Part shown: positions 35,696-43,980 of the stretch, one piece after another
Numbering within the stretch: the first letter of the stretch is position 1
How the letters are laid out: every line of letters starts with the position of its first letter
Assembly: GCF_031454185.1 (NCBI RefSeq)
Contig: NZ_JAVDQI010000001.1
Location: forward strand, 570,749-634,748
Direction of reading: 5' to 3'
Length of the DNA: 64,000 bases
DNA from: Methanococcoides alaskense
GTDB lineage: Archaea > Halobacteriota > Methanosarcinia > Methanosarcinales > Methanosarcinaceae
The notes under the pieces: model-generated
Database searches by the model: none
Told to the model about the DNA's origin: nothing
What the model saw: the letters and a program-made list of their open reading frames with translations, nothing else
Program-made: the position numbers and the translations under genes

Positions 35696-36814
35696 ATGCT
35701 TAAAGCCTATAAATACCGACTGTACCCCACGGAATCTCAAAATGAGATTATTGTAAAACATATTGGTGCATGTAGGTTTACGTATAATTGGGCACTAGAG
35801 CAGAAGAACAAAGCGTATGAAGTTGATAAAGAACACTTATCGAGATTTGAATTACAGCATCGACTTGTTCATGACCTAAAACCAAACAATGAATGGTTAA
35901 AAGAGGTCAATTCTCAATCATTACTAAATACACTCATCAATCTCGAATCTGCTTTCACTCGTTTTTTCAGGGAGAAAAAAGGCTTCCCAAATTTCAAGTC
36001 AAGAAAAAATCCCGTACAATCATTCCAGATACCACAACATTATTCAGTGGATTTTGAAACTAATACAATCAAACTTCCAAAAATAAAGCAACCAATAAAA
36101 GCAAAGTTGCATAGGAAATTTGAAGGTAAATTAAAAACCGCTACATTATCCAGAACTCCTACTGGAAAATACTACATCAGTATTCTTGTGGATGATGGGA
36201 AAAAACTTCCAAATACACAAACTTTCGATGATGAGACGACGTTGGGAATAGATGTTGGACTTACTCACTTCGCCATACTTTCCAATGGTGAAAAGATTGA
36301 CAATCCTAAACATCTTAAAAACAGCATTGATAGAATGAAAATCTTACAAAAACGGATGAGTAAGAAACAAAAAGGTTCAAATAACAGAAATAGATCGAGA
36401 CATACCGTGGCAAAAATTCACGAAAAAATACGAAATCAGAGAATGGATTTTCTGCACAAAACTACTTCTAAACTTATAAGCGAGAACCAAGCAATTTCAA
36501 TAGAATCCTTGAATGTTTCAGGTATGTTAAAAAATCATTGTCTTGCACAAGCAATCAGTGATGTTTCATGGAGTGAGTTTTTCCGACAACTCGAATATAA
36601 AGCAGATTGGCACGGGAAAACATTATTGAAGATAGGTCAGTTTGAACCATCTTCTAAATTATGTAATGTATGTGGTTTCCACAGCGGTAAAATGACTTTG
36701 AAAGATAGAGATTGGAGATGTCCTGAATGTAATACAGAGCATGACAGGGACATCAATGCTGCAATCAATATCAAGAAGTTTGCGCTTCAAAATCAAAATT
36801 TACTAAACATTTGA
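35696..36814 (+). CDS. tnpB: RNA-guided endonuclease TnpB (IS605 OrfB family)
   Basis: TnpB is the transposon-encoded, reRNA-guided nuclease related to Cas12. The 372-residue protein has the N-terminal MLKAYKYRLYPTESQ block with CRFTYNWALEQKNKA, RuvC segments (TTLGIDVGLTHFAILSNG with the first catalytic Asp; AISIESLNVSGM with Glu; the last HDRDINAAINIKKFA with Asp), and a zinc finger CNVCGFHSGKMT and CPECNTEHDRD. All catalytic residues seem intact. I begin at the ATG 35696, just after a TTG at 35693. Confidence 0.93.
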   Translation: MLKAYKYRLYPTESQNEIIVKHIGACRFTYNWALEQKNKAYEVDKEHLSRFELQHRLVHDLKPNNEWLKEVNSQSLLNTLINLESAFTRFFREKKGFPNFKSRKNPVQSFQIPQHYSVDFETNTIKLPKIKQPIKAKLHRKFEGKLKTATLSRTPTGKYYISILVDDGKKLPNTQTFDDETTLGIDVGLTHFAILSNGEKIDNPKHLKNSIDRMKILQKRMSKKQKGSNNRNRSRHTVAKIHEKIRNQRMDFLHKTTSKLISENQAISIESLNVSGMLKNHCLAQAISDVSWSEFFRQLEYKADWHGKTLLKIGQFEPSSKLCNVCGFHSGKMTLKDRDWRCPECNTEHDRDINAAINIKKFALQNQNLLNI

Positions 36815-36925
36815 ATCACCTTCGGAACGGGGGGAAGAGCCTGTGGACTTGTGAACGATAGTTCAAAGAATGAAGCAGGAAGCCTCATGCGTAAGCATGG
36901 GGTAGTTCACAGTAGAAGAAGTATG
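36815..36925 (+). ncRNA. Candidate reRNA (omega RNA) / right end of the TnpB element
   Basis: The sequence right after tnpB continues with a GC-rich, foldable stretch (GGGGGGAAGAGCCTGTGGAC, then AGGAAGCCTCATGCGTAAGC and ATGGGGTAGTTCACAGTAG). TnpB elements usually transcribe their guide RNA from the 3' end of tnpB and this downstream end. The complementarity AGCCTCATGCGTAAGCATGGGG can form a hairpin. Inferred from position and structure. Confidence 0.45.
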
Positions 36926-36979
36926 ACCAGCTGCAAATGATCATTTCCTTAAAAGAAGGAACGTTTGGCAGGTGGTGCT

Positions 36980-37135
36980 ATGAAAAACGATGCATTTTTG
37001 CTCCAAAAGAATGTACAGGACCTAAGAAATAAGTTAGCTGTATGTGAAGCGTTTCCAGAAGGCATCCCAATCGATCTCTTGCATGGTTTTAAGAAGCGTC
37101 ATAAGCCATACAAAAGCGACCATGGGATTCATTGA
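36980..37135 (+). CDS. Small orphan ORF, 51 residues
   Basis: ATG at 36980 is preceded by GGTGGTG, a plausible Shine-Dalgarno. The product begins MKNDAFLLQKNVQDLRNKLA, continues with AFPEGIPIDLLHGFKKRHKP and ends SDHGIH. It is helical at the start and basic near the end. I do not recognise it. It may be a remnant of a gene cut by the insertion, or a real small protein. Confidence 0.35.
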   Translation: MKNDAFLLQKNVQDLRNKLAVCEAFPEGIPIDLLHGFKKRHKPYKSDHGIH

Positions 37136-37173
37136 ACCCCTTACAAAATAATTGGGAAAACTCTTCTGAATTA

Positions 37174-39171
37174 TCATTTAACAAGACCGAGCTTCTGTAG
37201 ACGTGCTTTAATTCCACCTTTCTGTCTTCCTAACTCAGAAGCTATTTTATCAAACTTATTTCCATGTGCGTACATTTTAATCAAATTGGATTCTTCCTCA
37301 GAAGTCCATTTCTGGTATGCATTTGAATGAGTCTTTCTTACATCATCAAGTTTGTACTTCTCATGATCCGACTTTAAATCTTTAACTGGTTTCGCAGGCT
37401 CAAACACTTCCTTTTTTTCAGCTGAGGGAGGTTTGTCACTCACAAGATGATTGTAACATTCAAGTAACTCATTGAAAACAGGCCCACCCTCTGAATCTGG
37501 AGAATGAATTATCAATTTCTCAGAAGCACGAGTCATCCCTACGTACAAAAGTTTCTTGTCTGTGACTTTATCTACATCAACAAGGATACAAACTTTAGCT
37601 TCAATACCTTTGGCAGAATGGTATGTAACAAAATTAATCTTGTTTTCCATAACGTATTTTGTAGCTACTGAGTTTGTTTTCAGACCTTTACTTAAAAACT
37701 TATACAACTTGTCACGTAGCCAATTACTTGGAACCAAAACTAGTATGTCTTCAGGATTGTACTGTGGTTTTTTCAATAAATCTTCAAGTAACTCATTGAT
37801 TACTTTAAAATCGCCTTTAATGAACTCAAGATTGTTGTCAATATCAAAATCACAACAGATTCCATCTCTACCTTCATAAAAGTTCTCAACTTCTCTTTTT
37901 GTTGATGGATTTTTCATTAAATAATCCAGAGCTAAATTCACGTGAGTGCTGCCTGATCGGTAAGATGTCTTTAACAGTTTGGATCTACCTGCAATATTAA
38001 TTCCTAAACTTTTCCAATTGTGTGTAGAGGGGTTATAGATACTCTGTAATCTGTCACCAGCCAAAAACAAGTTTTCAGTTTGTTGACCATTATAATCATA
38101 CTTTTTGCATAACAACAAACAAAGTTTCATCCAACTATCATGGAAGTCTTGATATTCATCGATCAAAATAGCATCGTAAATAGGACGTGCATTTTCGATT
38201 GCTTTGTAAGGTAATATTATTTTCCAATAGTTCTCTGGGACAGGATCAGGAACAGAACCAATATCTGCAACTGATTTTGCAAGGCTATGGAATGTTGAAA
38301 TTTCAATGTTCTGGTAGTTTACTCCCATGATGCCTAAATCTTCATGAATCGACTCAAGTTTATGATTCAATTTTGTAGCAAGAGTGGCATTGTAAGTTAG
38401 AATCTTAATTTTCCAGTTTGGATTTTCCCTAGCAAGATTTACAGCTCTTGCCAAAAGGATAACTGTTTTCCCACTTCCAGGAATTCCTGAAACCATGTAA
38501 TGACCATACGGAATCCTTCTTGCAAACTTTTCTTGTTCAGAATCAAGCGTTTTAATTATGCTATTTTCAGTGCTGTTTTTTCTACCATATTCCCATAACT
38601 CCTTCTGTACACTTTTAACTTTTATTTCAGGAAAGAAAGCGCTTCTAAGTACTGAAAAATCATATTCTTCAATATATTGAACTTCTTCAGAAAAAAGATC
38701 GTTAATTGTAAGATCACTGATTCTTTCAGACGTTATGCACTTTGAAGGTGGTTGAAAAAAACATGGATCCCATTCTTCGATTTCGCGTGACTTTAAATTA
38801 GTAAATACTAGATTAGAATAGAGACCATACTTTAGTTCATAATTGTCATCTAATAATGTTAATTGGTTCTGCAATCTGCTTTTTGCAGCATTGTAATATT
38901 CATTTGCTACATATATTGGATTGTGTCTCGATGTACCATTAATAACTGCAGTTAATGGATTTATTTTTTCGATATTTTCCAAACTCCAATCCTTGACTTC
39001 AATAATGGAAACGCCTTTATATTCATCAATCAAAACAAAATCCGGATTCCATTTTTTAATGCGAGGTTGATAATAGAGATATGCGTTCCAAGTTGAATCT
39101 GCATAAATCTGTTTTATCTTATTAGCAATCCTTTTTTCCCCATTTGTTAAATTGGATGAATCAACCTGCAT
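37174..39171 (-). CDS. NERD-domain superfamily-1 helicase with C-terminal SANT-like domain
   Basis: The 665-residue protein combines an N-terminal NERD nuclease-related domain (NGEKRIANKIKQIY, WNPDFVLIDEYKGVSIIEVK: an E..D..E-x-K array), a UvrD/Rep-like helicase (Walker A GIPGSGKTVILLA near residue 230, DEYQDF near 340, VTYHSAKGIEAKVCILVDVD and LLYVGMTRASEKLI) and a C-terminal 50-residue SANT/Myb-like helix-turn-helix (WTSEEESNLIKMYAHGNKF, IASELGRQKGGIKARLQKLG). I begin at ATG 39171. NERD-helicases are linked to defence. Confidence 0.85.
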   Translation of the reverse strand: MQVDSSNLTNGEKRIANKIKQIYADSTWNAYLYYQPRIKKWNPDFVLIDEYKGVSIIEVKDWSLENIEKINPLTAVINGTSRHNPIYVANEYYNAAKSRLQNQLTLLDDNYELKYGLYSNLVFTNLKSREIEEWDPCFFQPPSKCITSERISDLTINDLFSEEVQYIEEYDFSVLRSAFFPEIKVKSVQKELWEYGRKNSTENSIIKTLDSEQEKFARRIPYGHYMVSGIPGSGKTVILLARAVNLARENPNWKIKILTYNATLATKLNHKLESIHEDLGIMGVNYQNIEISTFHSLAKSVADIGSVPDPVPENYWKIILPYKAIENARPIYDAILIDEYQDFHDSWMKLCLLLCKKYDYNGQQTENLFLAGDRLQSIYNPSTHNWKSLGINIAGRSKLLKTSYRSGSTHVNLALDYLMKNPSTKREVENFYEGRDGICCDFDIDNNLEFIKGDFKVINELLEDLLKKPQYNPEDILVLVPSNWLRDKLYKFLSKGLKTNSVATKYVMENKINFVTYHSAKGIEAKVCILVDVDKVTDKKLLYVGMTRASEKLIIHSPDSEGGPVFNELLECYNHLVSDKPPSAEKKEVFEPAKPVKDLKSDHEKYKLDDVRKTHSNAYQKWTSEEESNLIKMYAHGNKFDKIASELGRQKGGIKARLQKLGLVK

Positions 39172-39566
39172 TATGTGTAACACCAATATACTACCCCGAC
39201 ATATTATTTGAATTAAATATTTTATATGTGCCATAATAGCATGTATGGTAAATATAAGCATATCGATTTTTAAAACGTGAAAACTAACGATTTCAACCTT
39301 TCTTTTTATAATTCAAAGTCACACCCTACGATATATCACAGATTCAATCTACTCCTTATCCAAAAAACCACGCATTGAAGGAAACTCAGTCACCCTATCA
39401 ATTGGTAGAATCGGTACGAAGGCTTAGATTGGAAATGGAAAAGAATTAACCCTCAGCACTGCTCGCAATAGCATTGCTAGCAACATACAACAGACACAAG
39501 AAATAAAGAATGTCCGTCAGAATATTATAAATAAGTAAAGCAGAACTATATATGAGGAGTCAAAAT
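39172..39566. other. 395-base gap between helicase and HIT gene
   Basis: The left part holds the helicase promoter region on the minus strand (CATATAAAATATTTAATTC is TATA-like). The right part holds a TATA-like TTATAAATAAG and GAGGAG before the HIT gene. Between them, about 39334-39540 on the plus strand is readable as SLSKKPRIEGNSVTLSIGRI and KELTLSTARNSIASNIQQTQ with one TAG at 39425-39427. This looks like a decayed coding fragment of unknown origin, without a start codon. Confidence 0.4.
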
Positions 39567-39977
39567 ATGGATTGTCTGTTCTGCAATATAATAAAGGGAG
39601 ATATCCCATCCCATAAGATCTATGAAGACGAGGAGACCTATGCTTTCCTTGACATAAACCCCTGTTCCAGAGGGCATACCGTAGTTGTTCCAAAAAAGCA
39701 CTACGACAGCTTTACCGATATGCCAACGGAAGATGCAGGTTCCCTTTTCGCCACCGTGAAAATGCTAACAGGGATGTTAGAGGATGCAATGTCAGCGGAC
39801 GGCTCAAATGTCGGTCTCAATAACAAGGCTGCTGCCGGTCAGGTAGTGCCACATGTGCATGTACACATCATTCCGAGAATGGACGGGGATAATGGCGGTT
39901 CAATGCATTCGATAGTATCTGTCAGCGGTGCAGGGAACGATCTGGAAGAATTGGCTGAGATGTTGAGGGTTGATTGA
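39567..39977 (+). CDS. HIT-family nucleotide hydrolase/transferase
   Basis: The 136-residue protein begins MDCLFCNIIKGDIPSHKIYE (CxxC zinc-binding start) and has HTVVVPKKHYDSFTDMPTED and the catalytic histidine triad VPHVHVHIIPR. This is the HIT (Hint) branch, which hydrolyses nucleoside phosphoramidates and similar compounds. I begin at ATG 39567 since GAGGAG lies about 8 bases upstream. A second truncated HIT sequence lies 560 bases downstream. Confidence 0.93.
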   Translation: MDCLFCNIIKGDIPSHKIYEDEETYAFLDINPCSRGHTVVVPKKHYDSFTDMPTEDAGSLFATVKMLTGMLEDAMSADGSNVGLNNKAAAGQVVPHVHVHIIPRMDGDNGGSMHSIVSVSGAGNDLEELAEMLRVD

Positions 39978-40020
39978 TAAAGCTCAAAGTATGAGAGAGG
40001 AGTTATTGATCTTAACGCTT

Positions 40021-40149
40021 TTATGCATCATTGCGTATTAAAACAAATAAAAACTCCTTCCCGGATTTTTGTTTTTTGAGATGACCAATTTCTTCAAGAT
40101 GAAATAAGTCGTTTCTTGCCGTAGCATAAGATACACCTTGTGTATTCAT
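40021..40149 (-). pseudogene. Winged-helix C-terminus remnant, Fic-like
   Basis: The minus strand reads MNTQGVSYATARNDLFHLEE then IGHLKKQKSGKEFLFVLI and a stop, preceded in the same frame by NKVELL and a TGA. This resembles the C-terminal winged helix of Fic-domain proteins (helix with SYATARNDL as recognition helix). The upstream stop and missing catalytic part show it is a relic. Confidence 0.6.
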
Positions 40150-40275
40150 GATTTCTCACAAAAGTTCAACTTTATTTGCTAAAACCAGATTATCTATTAA
40201 TTTGATAGATATTAACAGATACTAATAGTTTAGATTGTATTGACTTAAAATTATACCTTTTGTTTTGAAAGTTGT

Positions 40276-40322
40276 CAGAGAGCATACCGTAGTAGTCCCA
40301 AAAAAGCACTACGACGGCTTTA
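40276..40322 (+). pseudogene. 47-bp fragment of a second HIT gene
   Basis: Bases 40276-40322 match 39668-39714 of the HIT gene at 43 of 47 positions. The encoded peptide is REHTVVVPKKHYDGF against RGHTVVVPKKHYDSF. Two of the four differences are silent third-codon changes, as expected between two working homologues, so this looks like a piece of a separate HIT gene rather than a fresh copy. It lies 17 bases before the stop of the leftward helicase gene. Confidence 0.75.
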
Positions 40323-40338
40323 GCCCAACTTAGCCCTA

Positions 40339-43263
40339 TTAACTGCTTGGTGCTGTAATATAATCATAAATCGAATCTTCAACAGGGTGATTCATCCTAT
40401 ATTTTACTTTTACAACTGAAACATTTTTATTATTGTCATCAACCAGATTAGTTTGTTCGAAACTTTCATCAATTGGGGTCACATCACCCATATAGTAGAA
40501 ATCATTACTTTCGCCATTGCTTTTTTTGATGAATAAAGGCAATCTAAGACCCTTTCTGTAATTTCTAATAGTAGCAACATCTTTGCTATCCAGTTTTCTT
40601 CCAGATTTAGACATCCATTCAAATTCAGAATTATTGACAAAACCATCTTCATATTTCGTAGTACTCGAAATATCCTCTTCTTTGTGATAGTTCACAAATA
40701 TTGGACAATTTGTCTTCTGAGGACTAATAAGATAACCTCCAACATTTTGTGCCAAAGGATTCTTATCCCAATTCAGAATTCTAAAAACATCTTTTCGGGA
40801 ATATTTCTGATACAATAGGAAGCCATCAACATATTTATTTTTGTCAAAATTTCGATTATAAATTGTTTCGGAATAGTCCAGCATATCATTTAGAAAACGC
40901 AAGAAAGTCTCATTTTTGAGTAAATCTATAAATTCATTATTAAATGTGATCACTTCATTTGCATAAGAAATGATGTTTAAATCATATTTTTCACTTACAC
41001 TCACTAGTTTTCTATTATGATTTTCAGTTACAAATTCAAAATTGATATTTTTGATAGACGATTCTATTGTTTCATCAGGAAGCGAAATTCCATATTTATC
41101 AAAAATAATTGCTTTAAATTCTTCCTTTAACAGAATTTTTTGAGAAATCAGTTTTTTGAGAATAACAACTTCTTCGACTCTTTTTGTGTTTGCGATCTCA
41201 TTTGAGAATAATTCGAGTAATTTGACTTCATTTTTAGAGAGCTTGTCTTGTAATGATTCCTCTTGACTTGATACAAAATTAAAATAGGATTTTAAATATT
41301 TTGCATATAATTGTGGATCACGAGAACCATGTTCTACAAAGTCCATCATCATAGGAATACTACCTATCTTGAATTTTAAAAGCTCGTAATCTTTTACAAG
41401 ATCTTTTTTGAGATGTAAATTCGCTTTGTCAATTGCTGTAAAAATCCTCTCATGCGTAATTTTATCAAAATTGATAGTTGAAGCACCCGGAATTAAACTG
41501 CTTCCACTTAACATCAATTTACGCAATGTATCCTTGTTGTAAGTAGTGTCCCCATATAATGCAATTGGGACTAAGTAACTATTATTGTAATTGCCTATGA
41601 AATCAATTACAGTAAGATATTCTTTGTCATTAGCTTTACGCAATCCTCTTCCTAATTGCTGTACGAAAATGATGGCTGATGCTGTTGGTCTCAGCATAAT
41701 AATTTGATTTACTTTTGGAATATCTACGCCTTCATTGAAGATATCAACAGTAAAAATATAATCTAATTTTTCAGAAGGATCATAACTTTCCAATCTGTTT
41801 ATTGCATTAATTCGCTCTTCCTCACTATTTTTGCCAGATAATGAAATTGTCTTGTATCCCCTTGTATTAAATGCATCAGACAGTCCCTGACTTTCATCAA
41901 CCCTGCTACAAAAAATAAGTCCTCTCACACAGCCATTATCACAGCCATAAAATTCAGCGTTTTCAATTATTCTATCCACACGTTCTTTAGCTGTTAATAA
42001 AGAGAAAGCAGCATCCTCATCTAAGACTTGACCATCTACCGTAACATCAGTCACACCAAAATAATGAAAATTCGATAACATTTTTTCTTCTAAAGCTCTA
42101 TGCAAACGTATTTCGTATGCAATGGTGTGTTCAAATTGAGAAAAGATATCAAAGCCATCTGTCCTTTCAGGAGTAGCAGTCATACCCAACAAAAACTTTG
42201 GTTTAAAATAATTGAGGATTTTTTGATAACTTTTTGCCCCTGCTCGATGAGTTTCGTCTATAACTATATAATCAAAATGACTTTCATTAAACTGCCTTAA
42301 ATGTTCATCACGAGAAATAGTTTGAATTGTTGAAAAAATAAAATCTGCATTAATTTCTCTTTCATTTCCTGAGTAAAGACCCATGCTTCGACTGTCGCCA
42401 AAAATTTTTTCGAAGCTTTTCATCGCATTTTCTGCAATATTTCTTCGATGAACTACAAATAAAAACTTTTTCGGATTATATGCTTTTACATCAAATGCAG
42501 AAAGATATGTTTTTCCAGTTCCTGTTGCAGAAATTAATAAAGCTTTATCTTTATTGTTTGACCTTAAATCTTTCAAGTTTTCCAATGCTTCCTTTTGCAT
42601 TGAATTGGGAGTTATTGAATCATTGTGGTGAGATTCGATGCTTTTTCTTGAACTTGAAATGAATTTCTTATTCAAATTATAATCTAACGCATAGGATTCA
42701 ATGAATTCATCATCTACCAATACAGCATTTTCAAATTCATTTCTAAATTCATTGATGGAATCAACTATCAATTTTGAATCAGGAGTAGCTGAAATTTTTA
42801 AATTCCATTCTTTATTTGAGCATAATGCATTAGCTGTAAGATTACTACTGCCAATAATTAAGTTATATCTATTGCTTTTTCTGAATAGATATCCCTTTGC
42901 ATGAAAATCACAGTCTACTGCTATCTTTAAGTCAATGTTTTTAAATTTTGACAAAGCCCTTAATGCTTCTGGCTGAGTGAAATATTGATATTGGGATACC
43001 AATATTTTTCCATTAATTCCAGCATTTTCAAGTTCTTGGAATGAATTAATTAGACTAGTTACACCACTTTTTGTTGCAAATGCTACAGAAAACCAAAATT
43101 CGTCACAATTTTTTAGTTCCCTAGTTATTGTCTTTAATACTTTTTTCCCATTATCAGTATCATTTACTAATAACTCTGGAAGATACTCTTTTTTTGAAGT
43201 AAAGGACTGATCAATAAAACCAGTTTTCAAGCTATCTAATAAAGATTCAGAAAATTCATCCAT
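40339..43263 (-). CDS. PLD-SF2 helicase-DUF3427 protein
   Basis: The 974-residue protein has an N-terminal phospholipase-D-like nuclease domain (about residues 35-190, HxK in DFHAKGYLFRKS and IIGSSNLTANAL), an SF2 helicase (Walker A ISATGTGKTYLSAF near 243, DETHRAGAKSY near 335, GMTATPERTDGFDIF, and later QQLGRGLRKAND), and a C-terminal DUF3427-like part (WDKNPLAQNVGGYLIS region). This combination is found in restriction-like or defence proteins. It overlaps no gene; the NUDIX gene lies 1 base upstream on the same strand. Confidence 0.88.
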   Translation of the reverse strand: MDEFSESLLDSLKTGFIDQSFTSKKEYLPELLVNDTDNGKKVLKTITRELKNCDEFWFSVAFATKSGVTSLINSFQELENAGINGKILVSQYQYFTQPEALRALSKFKNIDLKIAVDCDFHAKGYLFRKSNRYNLIIGSSNLTANALCSNKEWNLKISATPDSKLIVDSINEFRNEFENAVLVDDEFIESYALDYNLNKKFISSSRKSIESHHNDSITPNSMQKEALENLKDLRSNNKDKALLISATGTGKTYLSAFDVKAYNPKKFLFVVHRRNIAENAMKSFEKIFGDSRSMGLYSGNEREINADFIFSTIQTISRDEHLRQFNESHFDYIVIDETHRAGAKSYQKILNYFKPKFLLGMTATPERTDGFDIFSQFEHTIAYEIRLHRALEEKMLSNFHYFGVTDVTVDGQVLDEDAAFSLLTAKERVDRIIENAEFYGCDNGCVRGLIFCSRVDESQGLSDAFNTRGYKTISLSGKNSEEERINAINRLESYDPSEKLDYIFTVDIFNEGVDIPKVNQIIMLRPTASAIIFVQQLGRGLRKANDKEYLTVIDFIGNYNNSYLVPIALYGDTTYNKDTLRKLMLSGSSLIPGASTINFDKITHERIFTAIDKANLHLKKDLVKDYELLKFKIGSIPMMMDFVEHGSRDPQLYAKYLKSYFNFVSSQEESLQDKLSKNEVKLLELFSNEIANTKRVEEVVILKKLISQKILLKEEFKAIIFDKYGISLPDETIESSIKNINFEFVTENHNRKLVSVSEKYDLNIISYANEVITFNNEFIDLLKNETFLRFLNDMLDYSETIYNRNFDKNKYVDGFLLYQKYSRKDVFRILNWDKNPLAQNVGGYLISPQKTNCPIFVNYHKEEDISSTTKYEDGFVNNSEFEWMSKSGRKLDSKDVATIRNYRKGLRLPLFIKKSNGESNDFYYMGDVTPIDESFEQTNLVDDNNKNVSVVKVKYRMNHPVEDSIYDYITAPSS

Positions 43264-43264
43264 T

Positions 43265-43660
43265 TTAATATTCCTTCATTAATTTTGAAATAATTGGTAA
43301 ATCTGCTTCAGCCCAATCCAAAGTTGATAAATTTTCTGGATTTAACCACTTAAACGCAATATGTTCTTTCAGGTTCAATGTTGAATTTAAAGCAGTGCAA
43401 ATGAAACTGTGCATAGTGATACTAAAATCAGGATACTGATGATTTACAGTTAGAAATTCTCTCCCTATTTCTATATTTAGATCGAGTTCCTCTAATAATT
43501 CACGTTCTAATGCTTGTTCCCTAGTTTCATTAGGTTCTATTTTTCCACCTGGGAATTCATATTTTAAAGAAATGTAATCGTACTTCCCATGATTTCTTTG
43601 AACACATAGAACTTTATCATCATCCATGATTATTGCTGCAACTACGTCATAGTGTTTCAT
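43265..43660 (-). CDS. NUDIX hydrolase, MutT-like
   Basis: The 131-residue protein has the Nudix box: GKIEPNETREQALERELLEE followed by LDL, matching Gx5Ex7REUxEExGU apart from the last Gly. It begins MKHYDVVAAIIMDDDKVLCV. MutT-type enzymes clean oxidised nucleotides. It is the first gene of a two-gene unit with the PLD-helicase (1-base gap). Pairing of MutT-like proteins with DUF3427 helicases is seen in bacteria, so it may act in that system. Confidence 0.9.
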   Translation of the reverse strand: MKHYDVVAAIIMDDDKVLCVQRNHGKYDYISLKYEFPGGKIEPNETREQALERELLEELDLNIEIGREFLTVNHQYPDFSITMHSFICTALNSTLNLKEHIAFKWLNPENLSTLDWAEADLPIISKLMKEY

Positions 43661-43980
43661 TTGTTTTATACATCCCTGAAAATATGATAACTGAAATAAT
43701 TAATAAACCTTTTTAAAATTGTCGGGATGATTTCCTGTGCCTCAATTAGAATACATGCTGATAAAATAACATATAATAGAATTATCAAAAAATAATAAAA
43801 TCGTCCCGCCCAACTCATTAACAAAACTATATAGTCCTAAAATTGTCCATTTAATATGATTGTGTACTCGTTCACATTCACTCCCATGTGAATGATCTTC
43901 ATCGGACCTATCATTTTCAATGTTCTTGTTTCGCAGGTGCATACCTACTTGTTTTTCAGTATCTAATGCTATTGATGTTT
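43661..43980. other. 320-base gap, no convincing gene
   Basis: The left part carries a TATA-like AGGTTTATTAATTATTTC on the minus strand, fitting the NUDIX promoter. A leftward frame 43742-43984 (80 codons, TTG start overlapping the hypF stop) has a His/Asp-rich stretch DEDHSHGSECERVHNH and one hydrophobic segment (WTILGLYSFVNELGGTILLF). It could be a relic of a metal transporter or a small protein. I do not call it. Confidence 0.4.

Larger units (their letters stand above)
35600..36925 (+). mobile_element. IS200/IS605-family element carrying only tnpB (IS1341 type)
   Basis: The element contains a tnpB gene and no tnpA. A left-end hairpin candidate is CCTTTCGTAAGG around 35605-35616, followed by GTGGGGGATGAAAGGAG, and an AT-rich lead into tnpB. 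The right side after the tnpB stop has a conserved-looking structured stretch (GGGGGAAGAGCCTGTGGAC to GTAGTTCACAGTAG, about 36827-36917). Ends are approximate. It sits between the nuclease gene and the NERD helicase. Confidence 0.6.

Noticed and set aside
36827..36917. Possible CRISPR array at the island
   Set aside because: No regularly spaced identical repeats; the structure fits a TnpB element right end. I saw no CRISPR array elsewhere in the window either.
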